This document shows, one piece after another, positions 26,245 to 34,623 of a DNA stretch of 64,000 nt (positions are counted from its first letter, which is position 1; the number at the start of each line of letters is the position of its first letter). The stretch is from Micromonospora avicenniae (GTDB lineage: Bacteria; Actinomycetota; Actinomycetes; Mycobacteriales; Micromonosporaceae). The stretch spans positions 124,001 through 188,000 of the forward strand of contig NZ_FTNF01000008.1 in the NCBI RefSeq assembly GCF_900156065.1. The letters run 5' to 3'. The notes under the pieces are model-generated. The model made no database searches, was not told where the DNA came from, and was given only the letters and a program-made list of their open reading frames with translations. The position numbers were made by a program, and so were the translations under genes.

Positions 26245-26544
26245 TCTCCATCATGGAGACCGGCTGCCTCCGTGCGGCCGCAGATCGAGATCGCCGCAAA
26301 ATGCGAATCCCTTCCGATGGGCCGAACCTCATCGTGGCGTTTTCGTGGCCGATCAGCGCTCCGAGGAAGCGAAACGACAGAAATTCGTTTTACCGAATCA
26401 GGCAATGGCGTGCGGTGTCGAGCCGATACCCAGGACGTGCCTCGCTCCACCCACCACTGGCGTCCCGCGAGAGAGGGCCGGGCAACGCCTACGGCCCGCA
26501 CCCAGGTGACCGGCAGCTCTTCTGTCCGGAAGCGTGGCCGCCGC
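26202..26544. other. gap between converging amidase and membrane-protein genes
   Basis: The stretch contains the amidase hairpin and, right after it, a second inverted repeat TCTCCAT-C-ATGGAGA at 26245-26259. The rest (26260-26544) includes an A/T-richer patch near 26370-26400. I see no gene, and open frames here look like noise. Confidence 0.5.
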
Positions 26545-27282
26545 TCAGGTCAGCTTGAGGATCGCGGTGACCAGCAGTCCGAGTACGAACGCGACGACGT
26601 AGTAGTAGAGGATCGGTTGCAGCCGCTGGCGCCAGAGCAGGATGACGGAGAGTACGGCGACGGCCGCGACCACGTACAGGTCGAGGCCGATCTGTTCGAA
26701 CGCCAGGTTCGCGACGACCCCGGCCCCGACGAAGAGGGCGTTGGCGGTCAGCAGCACCCAGTCCACGATGCTCAGCCGATCCCGGTCCGGCGCCGTGACC
26801 TGGGCAAGCAGAACGACCAGGTTGAGTAGCAGGAAGCCGGCGAAGAAGAGGTAGTGGGAGAACTCGTCGTCGTTGAAGGCGACGATACGGCAGAGGTCGT
26901 CCGGGGTGTCCGGGCAGAAGCGGCCGTGCAGGTAGTTCGTGATCTCGTGGCTGCCGTAGCTCGTCGCATACAGGTAGGCCCCGACGACGAAGGTGAGGCC
27001 GAGGGAACGACGAGCCGCGCCGCGCCGGTCGGTCGAGGCGAGCAGGTGCTGGTACGTCAGGTACGTGAGAAGCACGGTGACCAGGCCGAGGACCATGTTG
27101 TTGAGATCGACCCAGCGCAGGAACTCGTTCGGCGCGACGAATCCCAGCGTGAGGTCGCTGAGCCGGTTCACCGATACCAGCACGATCGACAGAGACTGCA
27201 GACTCAGCAGGATATGAAGAGTTCGGCGGCGCGCGGACGTCGTCGCGCGGTCGCTCATGCGTGGTGTGCCAAGCTCGATCAT
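26545..27282 (-). CDS. hypothetical multi-pass membrane protein
   Basis: This 245-residue protein has seven probable membrane segments (the first near residue 20-40, the last at 222-243, ending LeuLeuValThrAlaIleLeuLysLeuThr). A loop near residue 125 carries GlySerHisGluIleThrAsnTyrLeuHisGlyArgPheCys...Cys, with His, Glu and Cys residues that might bind a metal. The following AsnAspAspGluPheSerHis adds more. I do not recognise the family. ATG 27282 or ATG 27258 could be the start; neither has a good SD. Confidence 0.6.
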   Translation of the reverse strand: MIELGTPRMSDRATTSARRRTLHILLSLQSLSIVLVSVNRLSDLTLGFVAPNEFLRWVDLNNMVLGLVTVLLTYLTYQHLLASTDRRGAARRSLGLTFVVGAYLYATSYGSHEITNYLHGRFCPDTPDDLCRIVAFNDDEFSHYLFFAGFLLLNLVVLLAQVTAPDRDRLSIVDWVLLTANALFVGAGVVANLAFEQIGLDLYVVAAVAVLSVILLWRQRLQPILYYYVVAFVLGLLVTAILKLT

Positions 27283-27771
27283 GGATCGAATGGAAACACA
27301 GTCAGAGCGCCGCCCGACAAGGTGATCGCCTGACGGTGCGGGCAGCGAGGTCCAGGGAGGCCTCGCGGCTGCCGTCGTGGCGATCCCGCCGGATGCGTGG
27401 TCGTTCCGTGCCACGGTGCGGGGCGATCGTGTGCTCGACCACCCGTCGTCGGGCACCGGGATCGGAGCCGTGGGGCCGGCTTCGCCGGGGTGGCCACCAC
27501 CTACAAGGCGCGACAGGCCGGCAATCATTGGTCGGAGCTCTGAGCGTGCCCGGCGAATTCGTCGCCTACGAATTCACGCCGCTTCCACGAACCGTCGCGT
27601 GCGCGGGCCGTGCGGCCTCGTCGTGCGACCGCAGGCAAGGCTCAAGATTTGCTCAATTGCGGTGGTGGGCGTTCCCGAAACTCATCGAAACCTGTTGAAT
27701 CGACCGGGTCCGATGTGGTGCGGCCGCCCTGCTCGGTCCCTTTTTCGTCGTTCCAGGTGAAGGGATGTCAG
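27283..27771. other. 489-base divergent gap before the large M14 gene
   Basis: I find no gene supported by codon use in this stretch. An A/T-richer patch around 27640-27665 could hold the M14 promoter but no clear hexamer pair is visible. The last bases carry the SD GAAGGGA (27759-27765). Confidence 0.45.
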
Positions 27772-30360
27772 GTGAAACGAAGACTGTCCCGTACCGCAGT
27801 TCCGATCGCGTGCGTACTCGCGATGATCGGTACGCCGGTGCTGACGTCCGGATCCGTCGCCACCGCTGACAAACGCGTACCGAAGCCGGAGTCGGTCATC
27901 GGCTGGGTGCCCTGCGCCGACTACAAGGTGGCGACCTACGAGCAGATCGCCGACTACTACCGGAAGCTCGACAAGGCCAGCGACCGGATGAAGCTGGTCG
28001 AGATCGGCAAGACCAGCGAGGGCCGGCCGCAGCTGATGGCCATCGTCTCGTCCGAGAAGAACCTCAAGGACGGGAACCTGCGGCGTTACCAGGACATCTC
28101 GGTGCGGCTGTCCCAGGGTGACAAGCTGCCCGAGAAGGAGGCGCGGGAGCTGGCCAAGAACGGCAAGGCGGTCGCTTGGGTCGACTTCGGCATCCACTCC
28201 ACGGAGGTGGCGGGGCACCAGACCGCGCCGCAGTTCGCGTACGACCTGGTCACCAGTGAGACGCCGGAGGCCCGTGAGATCCGGGACAACGTCATCACGT
28301 TGCTGGTGCCCAACGTCAACCCGGACGGTGGCACCAAGGTGGCCGAGTGGTACCAGAAGAACCTCGGCGGCCCCTACCAGGACGCCAGCTATCCGGAGCT
28401 CTACCAGAAGTACGCCGGGCACGACAACAACCGTGACTGGTACATGTTCAACCTGCAGGAGACCCAGAACGTCGGGCGTCAGCTGTTCCACGAGTGGATC
28501 CCGCAGGTCATGCACAACGTGCACCAGTCGGCGGTCTTCCCGGCCCGGATCAGCATCCCGCCCTACGAGGACCCGCTGAACCCGAACATCCACCCGCAGG
28601 TGGTCCGCGGTGTCAACCTCGTCGGTGACGCGATGGGCCAGCGGCTGGACCGCGAGGACAAGGTCGGCGCCCTGGCCCGCCAGTCGTACGACATCTGGTG
28701 GAACGGCGGCGCGCGGACCGCGCCGTACTACCACAACCAGATCGGCATCCTTACCGAGACGGCGCACGCCTCGGCGACACCCCGGTACTACGACCCGGCG
28801 ACCTTCCCGAAGACGTTCGCCGACGGCACCTCGACCAGCGAACCGTCGGTCTTCTACCCCAGCCCCTGGAAGGGCGGGGAGTGGCACCTGTCGCAGAGCT
28901 GCGACTACATCAAGACGGCGTCCTGGGCGATGCTGCGGGTCGCCAGTGACGACCGGGAGGCCCTGCTCGCCGGCGTGGCGAAGATGGCTCGCGACGGCGC
29001 CCAGAACGGTGCCGGCACCACCTACGTGATCCCCGCCGACCAGGCGGACTTCCCGACCGCCACGAAGCTGGTTGACAAGCTGCGGTGGAACAACATCCGG
29101 GTCGAACGAGCCACGGAGTCGTTCAACGTGGGTGACCGCACCTACCCGGCCGGTAGCTACCTGGTGCGGGAGGCGCAGCCCTACCGGGCGGCGGTGCTCG
29201 ACCTGCTCAACCCGCAGAAGTACCCGGACCGCCGGCTCTACCCCGGTGGCCCGCTGGAGCCGCCGTACGACATCACCGGCTACACGCTGTCGTTCCAGAT
29301 GGGTGTGACCGTCGACAAGCTCGACCAGAAGGTGCGGGCCCGCACCGTCGACGTCGACTGGCCGAGCGTGCCCGAGGGCGTCGTGGCCGGCGCGCCGAAG
29401 CACGCGTACGCCCTCGACCCCCGCGTGAACGACAGTGCGGCCGCCGTGAACGCCCTGCTCGCCGCCGGGGACAAGGTCTCCCGCAGTAGCGGTGAGGTGA
29501 AGACCCGGACCGGCACGCTGCCGGCCGGGACCTTCCTGGTCACGCCCGGGGCGGGCACCGACACGCGGGTGACCGAGCTCGCCACCAGGTTGGGCCTGAG
29601 CATCGCGGCGGTGGACGCGAAGCCGAAGAAGGTAACCGAGCTCGTCGCGCCGCGGGTCGGTCTGTACGACGGGTTCAACAACTACGACGAGGGTTGGACC
29701 CGGCTCATCCTGGACCAGTTCGGGTTCGGGTACGAGAAGGTGACGAACGCGACCGTCCGCGCCGGCGACCTGCGGGCGAAGTTCGACACGATCGTGCTGC
29801 CCGACGCCACGTACAACTCGATGCGCAACGGCCGGGCGGCCGGATCCCTGCCGCCGGAGTACACCGGTGGGATGACCGACGCCGGCGTGGCCAACCTCAA
29901 GGCGTTCGTCGAGGCCGGCGGGACCGTGGTGACCCTGAACCGCGCCGCCCAGCTGCCGATCCAGGCGTTCGACGTGCCGGTCAGGGACGTCACCGAAGGG
30001 ACGGAGGAGACCGAGTACAACATCCCCGGGTCGGTGCTGAACCTGAACGTCGACGCCGCTGACCCGGTCGGCGCCGGATTCGGATCGTCCGCGTCCGCGT
30101 TCGTCGCCGACGGGCCGGCGTTCGAGGTCGAGGACGGGGCCGAGGGCGTCACGGTGGCGGCCACCTGGCCGAAGACGAACCTGCTGAAGAGCGGCTTCCT
30201 CCTCGGCGAGGACGTCATCGGCGGGAAGGCCGCCGTGGTGACCGCCAAGGTGGGTGACGGCCAGGTGGTGATGATCGGCTTCAAGCCGCAGCACCGGGCG
30301 CAGTCGCACGGCACCTACCGTCTGTTGTTCAACGCGATGTACCTGGGCGGTCAGCGCTGA
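27772..30360 (+). CDS. secreted M14-family zinc carboxypeptidase, large form
   Basis: This 862-residue exopeptidase has a signal peptide (residues 1-35). Zinc ligands are His142-Ser-Thr-Glu145, with AsnProAspGly downstream and AsnAsnArgAspTrpTyr near 220. The third ligand is in MetHisAsnValHisGlnSer near 247, and the catalytic Glu in GlyIleLeuThrGluThrAla near 325. After about residue 540 the chain forms further domains, the last of which (about 630-862) resembles a Rossmann/GATase-like fold. GTG 27772 has GAAGGGA 6 bases upstream. It is unlike the shorter M14 protein at 3282, whose third ligand is altered. Confidence 0.88.
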   Translation: MKRRLSRTAVPIACVLAMIGTPVLTSGSVATADKRVPKPESVIGWVPCADYKVATYEQIADYYRKLDKASDRMKLVEIGKTSEGRPQLMAIVSSEKNLKDGNLRRYQDISVRLSQGDKLPEKEARELAKNGKAVAWVDFGIHSTEVAGHQTAPQFAYDLVTSETPEAREIRDNVITLLVPNVNPDGGTKVAEWYQKNLGGPYQDASYPELYQKYAGHDNNRDWYMFNLQETQNVGRQLFHEWIPQVMHNVHQSAVFPARISIPPYEDPLNPNIHPQVVRGVNLVGDAMGQRLDREDKVGALARQSYDIWWNGGARTAPYYHNQIGILTETAHASATPRYYDPATFPKTFADGTSTSEPSVFYPSPWKGGEWHLSQSCDYIKTASWAMLRVASDDREALLAGVAKMARDGAQNGAGTTYVIPADQADFPTATKLVDKLRWNNIRVERATESFNVGDRTYPAGSYLVREAQPYRAAVLDLLNPQKYPDRRLYPGGPLEPPYDITGYTLSFQMGVTVDKLDQKVRARTVDVDWPSVPEGVVAGAPKHAYALDPRVNDSAAAVNALLAAGDKVSRSSGEVKTRTGTLPAGTFLVTPGAGTDTRVTELATRLGLSIAAVDAKPKKVTELVAPRVGLYDGFNNYDEGWTRLILDQFGFGYEKVTNATVRAGDLRAKFDTIVLPDATYNSMRNGRAAGSLPPEYTGGMTDAGVANLKAFVEAGGTVVTLNRAAQLPIQAFDVPVRDVTEGTEETEYNIPGSVLNLNVDAADPVGAGFGSSASAFVADGPAFEVEDGAEGVTVAATWPKTNLLKSGFLLGEDVIGGKAAVVTAKVGDGQVVMIGFKPQHRAQSHGTYRLLFNAMYLGGQR

Positions 30361-30373
30361 CCTGACCCGGATC

Positions 30374-30409
30374 GGGGTGGCCGGGCGTGCTCGCGCGCCC
30401 GGCCACCCC
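30374..30409. terminator. 14-bp terminator hairpin
   Basis: Arms 30374-30387 and 30396-30409 (GGGGTGGCCGGGCG and complement) lie 13 bases after the M14 stop, with an 8-base loop. Confidence 0.8.
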
Positions 30410-30457
30410 TCGTCCTCTCGTCTTCCCCGACCGTCGATCCGGCCACTCGCCGGGCAA

Positions 30458-30463
30458 TAAGCT
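30458..30463 (+). promoter_or_regulatory. -10 of a leaderless CDF transcript
   Basis: TAAGCT ends exactly 6 bases before ATG 30470, and no SD precedes that ATG. A leaderless mRNA is likely; the -35 region is weak. Confidence 0.5.
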
Positions 30464-30469
30464 GCGGAC

Positions 30470-31450
30470 ATGTCCGAATCGCCGGAAGCCGGAGGGAATC
30501 TCCGGACCGTCATCCTGGCCGGCGCGGTCAACCTCGGTGTGGCGGTGACCAAGGGCCTCGTGGGGTTCGTCACCGGCTCGGCGGCCCTGCTGGCCGAGGC
30601 CATGCACTCGCTGGCCGACACCAGCACCGAGGTGCTGCTCTTCGTCGGTCTGCGCCGCGGTGCCCGGCCACCCACCGAGGAGCGTCCGTTCGGGCACGAC
30701 AGGGAGACGTACATCTGGGCGCTGCTCGCCGCCGTCGCCACGTTCCTGATCGGCGGTGGTCTCTCCATCGAGGAGGGCGTCGAGGCGATCCGGTCACCCG
30801 AGCGACCGCAGCAGCCGCTCCTCGCGTACCTCGTGATCCTCGTCGCCGCAGTCCTCGAGTCCATCTCGCTGGCGCGGTCGGTCCGCCAGATCCAGGCCCG
30901 AGCCAGACGGTTCGTCGTGCCGCCGCTCCTGCTGGTGCGTTACGGCTCCGACACCCCGACCAGGGCGGTCTTCTTCGAGGACGCCGCGGCCCTGGTCGGC
31001 CTCGCGCTGGCCGGCGCGGGGGTGGCCCTCACCGACGCGACGGGCAACCCGCTCTGGGACGGCCTCGCGTCGATCGCCATCGGCCTGCTGCTCATCTGCG
31101 TGGCCGCCGTTCTGGGCTACAGCAACCTCACCCTGCTGATCGGCCGTGGCGTGCCGGAGCGTGGGCGGGCCAGGATCAAGCACGAACTGCTCGCGGTGCC
31201 CGCCGTGGAACAGGTGCAGCAGCTGCTCACCCTCTACCTCGGCCCGAACACCATCCTCGTCGCCGCGAAGATCGACTTTGTGTCGACGGCTAGCAGCACC
31301 GACGTCGAGGTCGCCGCCGACGAGGCCGAGCGGCGCCTGATCGCTCTCTTCCCGACGATCCGCTACGTCTTCCTCGACCCGACCGGAGGCGGCGGATCCG
31401 AGGCCACCCCACGTAGCCGGCCTGATCCGACCGAACCTGCCGACGGCTGA
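30470..31450 (+). CDS. cation diffusion facilitator (CDF) family metal transporter
   Basis: This 326-residue membrane protein exports divalent metal (zinc, iron, manganese or similar) in exchange for protons. Six membrane segments are visible. The first half of the metal site is in GluAlaMetHisSerLeuAlaAspThr (about residues 43-51). The second half is GluAspAlaAlaAlaLeuValGly near 170, where many CDF proteins have HisxxxAsp. That Glu-Asp form resembles the ZnT9-like branch. A cytosolic C-terminal domain follows (about 225-310). The message appears leaderless. It converges with hsp20 over a perfect bidirectional terminator. Confidence 0.88.
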   Translation: MSESPEAGGNLRTVILAGAVNLGVAVTKGLVGFVTGSAALLAEAMHSLADTSTEVLLFVGLRRGARPPTEERPFGHDRETYIWALLAAVATFLIGGGLSIEEGVEAIRSPERPQQPLLAYLVILVAAVLESISLARSVRQIQARARRFVVPPLLLVRYGSDTPTRAVFFEDAAALVGLALAGAGVALTDATGNPLWDGLASIAIGLLLICVAAVLGYSNLTLLIGRGVPERGRARIKHELLAVPAVEQVQQLLTLYLGPNTILVAAKIDFVSTASSTDVEVAADEAERRLIALFPTIRYVFLDPTGGGGSEATPRSRPDPTEPADG

Positions 31451-31474
31451 TCCGGCGCCCGCCACCTGCGGACA

Positions 31475-31518
31475 CACGCCGGCCCGGTCCCCAAGGGGCG
31501 GGGGACCGGGCCGGCGTG
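31475..31518. terminator. perfect 18-bp bidirectional terminator
   Basis: Arms 31475-31492 and 31501-31518 are exact complements around an 8-base loop, midway between the converging CDF and hsp20 genes. Confidence 0.85.
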
Positions 31519-31532
31519 GTCTCGGTGTTCGG

Positions 31533-32018
31533 TCAGGCCGTCGGCTGCTCCGGCTGCTCGCTGCCCGCCTCGACGGCGGTCTGCTCGCCCGCCGAGCTGA
31601 CCGGGATGCGCCGGGCGCCGCGCCCGACGTACGCGTCTCCGACCCGTACGGTCAGCACGCCGGCGTCGTACGAGGCGCTGACCGCGTCGGCGGTCGTGTG
31701 CGTCGGCAGGCGGAAGGAGCGGCGGAACGACCCGTAGCGCACCTCCCGCAGGCTGCGCCCGTCGCGGTCCTCCGCCCGCTCGTCGCGCCGCTCACCCCGG
31801 ACGACCAGCGTGTCCCGGTCGACCTCGACCGTGACGTCCTTCTCGGGGTCCAACCCGGGCAGCTCCAGCCGCACCACCGCGTCGTCGCCGTCGCGGGTGA
31901 CCTCAGCGGCCGGGACGAAGCCGGCCGGCCGGGTCACGACCGGCCCGAAGGCCTGCCGCACCAGGGCGTCGAACTCTGCGAACGGGTCCCGCCGGGTCCA
32001 CAACGACACCGTGCTCAT
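31533..32018 (-). CDS. Hsp20/alpha-crystallin family small heat-shock protein
   Basis: This 161-residue ATP-independent chaperone binds unfolding proteins. The N-terminus has ThrArgArgAspProPheAlaGluPheAspAlaLeu. The alpha-crystallin domain spans about 42-130, with ValArgLeuGluLeuProGlyLeuAspProGluLysAspValThrValGlu, and ends in the strand AspAlaGlyValLeuThrValArgVal. The C-terminal Ile-Pro-Val matches the oligomer-forming I-x-V motif. The start is ATG 32018 behind GGAGGAG. An HspR-type repeat overlaps its promoter, so heat-shock control by HspR is expected. Confidence 0.93.
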   Translation of the reverse strand: MSTVSLWTRRDPFAEFDALVRQAFGPVVTRPAGFVPAAEVTRDGDDAVVRLELPGLDPEKDVTVEVDRDTLVVRGERRDERAEDRDGRSLREVRYGSFRRSFRLPTHTTADAVSASYDAGVLTVRVGDAYVGRGARRIPVSSAGEQTAVEAGSEQPEQPTA

Positions 32019-32063
32019 GTCGTCTCCTCCACGTTTCTCACGTCGGCCAACTGGCCGGCACCT

Positions 32064-32091
32064 CGTATAACTTGAGCCGACCCGACTCAAT
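32064..32091 (-). promoter_or_regulatory. HspR box (HAIR) over the hsp20 promoter
   Basis: CTTGAGC-N7-ACTCAAT (32071-32091) matches the HspR inverted repeat CTTGAGT-N7-ACTCAAG at 12 of 14 positions. On the minus strand one arm supplies a -35-like TTGAGT, and TATACG (32069-32064) is the -10, about 45 bases from the gene start. Confidence 0.75.
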
Positions 32092-32234
32092 TCCCGTCCT
32101 CACGGAAAACGTGCTGAGAGGTGGTGGCGGCAGGAAGACGGCTGCCCGGCGGGCTGGGTGCGACGGTTCAACTGACGGGTCTGCTCGTCGACGGACCGCC
32201 CGACGCGGCCCAGGCCGCGTCGGGCGGGCGCGCG

Positions 32235-34271
32235 TCAGGCGCAGGGTTCCCCGCCGCACACGTCGACGATCTTGCCGGTGAGCAGGAACGTCGCCTTCTG
32301 CTGCTGCGCTCCGGGTTGGGCGCGGGGGAACTCGTGCGGGTCCTCGCCGTACTCCGGACCGGCCGGGGCGAGGTTCGTCGTCGGGGGAGCGGAGGTCGCA
32401 CCACTGTTCCAGATCACGATCGCCGACCCGCTGTACGGATACCTCGAGATCGGCCTGATTCCCCAGTACGGCTTCGCGTCGAGCGACCAACCGTCCGCGA
32501 TGGCGGGGGTGTGCAGGCGAGCCCCGATGGTGCGCGCCTGCACCTCGGCGGCGGCGGGGGAGACCTGATGGTCGCCGAAGGCCACGTGCATCAGGACCTG
32601 ATGTGCCGGGGTGCGCGGCAGCGGCCGGTCGGTCATGTGTTGGGCGTACCCGTTGGCCTCGGACCGGTCCCACAGCATCTGCAACAGGGCGAAGATCAGC
32701 TGCTGGTCGACCTTGTCCGGGTACGACCCGTCCATGACCGATTGGAACGGGGCGAAGTCCACACTGCGCTGCAGCAGGGTCGAGTAGTTCATGGCCGGTA
32801 CGCCGAGCACCGACCGGGTCCAGTCCTGGGCGATGGCGGTGAGCGCGCCACCGTTGATCCCGCCCTGGCTGTTCCCGTCGTAGTGCAGTCCGCCCGCGAC
32901 ATCGATGAGCGGTCGCCCGTCGGCGTCCTGGAACGCCGGGTCGGCAGCGAATCCCTCCCGATGGATCATCGCGCGACCGAGGAAGAGGAAGTTCAGGAAG
33001 CTCTGTTGCAGCCGGTCCACCACGGCGGGGAAGGCGCTGAGGTCGGCGAAGGTGCCGGACACGTACGGGACGTCGGCGGCGGCCATGCCGATCCAGCTGG
33101 TCGCGCAGAAGGTGAAGTCGTACGTGGCCGACATCGTCTTGACGTTGCCGGCGTTGATCTCGGTCGGTCTGCCGAGCAGCCCGTGGCCGTAGAGCGACAG
33201 GTGCGCCGGGCGGGCCGCGGAGGCGCTGCGCGGGATGTTGCACACGAAGTCCGCCCGCAACGTGGTGCCGGACGGTGTGGGCAGGGCGTACCTGGCGGGC
33301 GGCGTCCCGTCGCCACGGGTCGGCCCGTAGTGCAGCCGTGAGCCGGGGCCGCCGTCGCCGGTCAGGTAGGACGGTACGCCGATGGTGCCGGCCACCTGCC
33401 GGGCGATCCGTGGATCCTGCTGCGGCGTGTAGTCGGTCACCTGGTCGACGGTGATCTGCGGTGCCGCGGCACCGAGATCGGCGAACGCGCCGTCGCGGAT
33501 CGCCAGCATCCGCCCGGTCAGGCCCTGCCGGCTCGCCACCGTGAAGTCCCAGGCCAGATAGAGGCTGTGCCGCTTGACGCCGGCTCTGGTCAGGTCGGCG
33601 AGGACCCGCTTCATCTGCGGCACCCGGCGGTCCCCACGGCCGAGGCCGGCACCGGTCACGTACGCCTTGAACGCCTTCGGCGTCGGGATCAGTGCCTTCT
33701 TCCCGTCCCGCATGCCGCGCAGGCCCACGACGTACCGGGCGCCCTCGGTGAGCGCCACCGCCGGTCGGATGATGAGCAGCTGCCGGTCGGGTTGGCCGGT
33801 GGCGTGCGCGTCCAGCTCCGCCCAGTACGGCGTGCGCTCGCCGGTGGCGCTGTTGAGCAGCACGATCGGCGCGTCCGGCGCGAGCGAGCGGCCGACGTCG
33901 GTGACCGGCGCGATTCCGGTCGCCGTCGCGTCGAGGCCGGGCACGTGCACGAGGATCGGTGACCCGGGACTGAACCCGTCCTGCCGGTTCCACTCGGTCG
34001 GGTCGATCGGGACGCCCTGCAGGTTGGCGGGCATCGCGGCGGCCGGGAACTGCACCCGCTTGCCGGTGGGGCTGGCCGGGTCGGGCACGGTGAAGTAGTC
34101 GTTCGGGAAGGGCAGCAGGCAGGCCGTCGGGTCGATCGGGTCGCAGGTGCCGTGGGTGTCGGCGCTCGTCGGCGCCGTCGGTGGTGCCGCGGCGGCGGCC
34201 GTGCCGAGTAGCACGACGCCGGCGGTTACCACCGCGGACACGGTGAAACGGAACCGTCTGGCGGTGGTCAC
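32235..34271 (-). CDS. secreted alpha/beta hydrolase-like protein
   Basis: This 678-residue exported protein has a signal peptide (residues 1-29) and an N-terminal domain typical of large secreted bacterial proteins with AspProThrAlaCysLeuLeuProPheProAsnAspTyrPhe. The nucleophile elbow Gly-Asn-Ser468-Gln-Gly-Gly and a downstream GlyAspHisGlnVal (candidate acid/His region, about 590) suggest a serine hydrolase; the substrate is not evident. GTG 34271 is the better start because AAGGAG lies 6 bases upstream. The ATG at 34277 directly abuts that SD. It diverges from the M6-like protease gene. Confidence 0.72.
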   Translation of the reverse strand: MTTARRFRFTVSAVVTAGVVLLGTAAAAAPPTAPTSADTHGTCDPIDPTACLLPFPNDYFTVPDPASPTGKRVQFPAAAMPANLQGVPIDPTEWNRQDGFSPGSPILVHVPGLDATATGIAPVTDVGRSLAPDAPIVLLNSATGERTPYWAELDAHATGQPDRQLLIIRPAVALTEGARYVVGLRGMRDGKKALIPTPKAFKAYVTGAGLGRGDRRVPQMKRVLADLTRAGVKRHSLYLAWDFTVASRQGLTGRMLAIRDGAFADLGAAAPQITVDQVTDYTPQQDPRIARQVAGTIGVPSYLTGDGGPGSRLHYGPTRGDGTPPARYALPTPSGTTLRADFVCNIPRSASAARPAHLSLYGHGLLGRPTEINAGNVKTMSATYDFTFCATSWIGMAAADVPYVSGTFADLSAFPAVVDRLQQSFLNFLFLGRAMIHREGFAADPAFQDADGRPLIDVAGGLHYDGNSQGGINGGALTAIAQDWTRSVLGVPAMNYSTLLQRSVDFAPFQSVMDGSYPDKVDQQLIFALLQMLWDRSEANGYAQHMTDRPLPRTPAHQVLMHVAFGDHQVSPAAAEVQARTIGARLHTPAIADGWSLDAKPYWGIRPISRYPYSGSAIVIWNSGATSAPPTTNLAPAGPEYGEDPHEFPRAQPGAQQQKATFLLTGKIVDVCGGEPCA

Positions 34272-34623
34272 ACGCATCTCCTTCGACGGTGGACTCTGTG
34301 GACGGACAACCCGGTGGGGAGGCCGGGCGTGGACACCATCCGGGTGGGGTGTGGTGTTCTTCCTACGCCCGGGATGCACCATCGGCAAGAGGTGATCAAC
34401 GGGTGAGGGCGCGCGGCGGCGGGACGCGAGGTCCCGCCGGTGACGGAAGCGAAACACTCTCCTACACCTGTCGAAGGCTGCCCCGGTCCACGTACCGACA
34501 TCTGCACAGTGACCACGAACGGGCCGACTCATAGATTCGAAATCTGGAGTGATCATGTGGACGGTGAGCACCATCGACCTCTGATCGCCCGCCTTCTCCA
34601 ACCCCCACCTGAGAGGTGATCTG
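34272..34623. other. 352-base divergent promoter region
   Basis: The gap separates the secreted hydrolase (minus) and the M6-like protease (plus). It holds the dyad AGATT-CGA-AATCT at 34533-34545 about 80 bases before the protease gene. I see no clear hexamer pair for either promoter and no gene. Confidence 0.45.
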
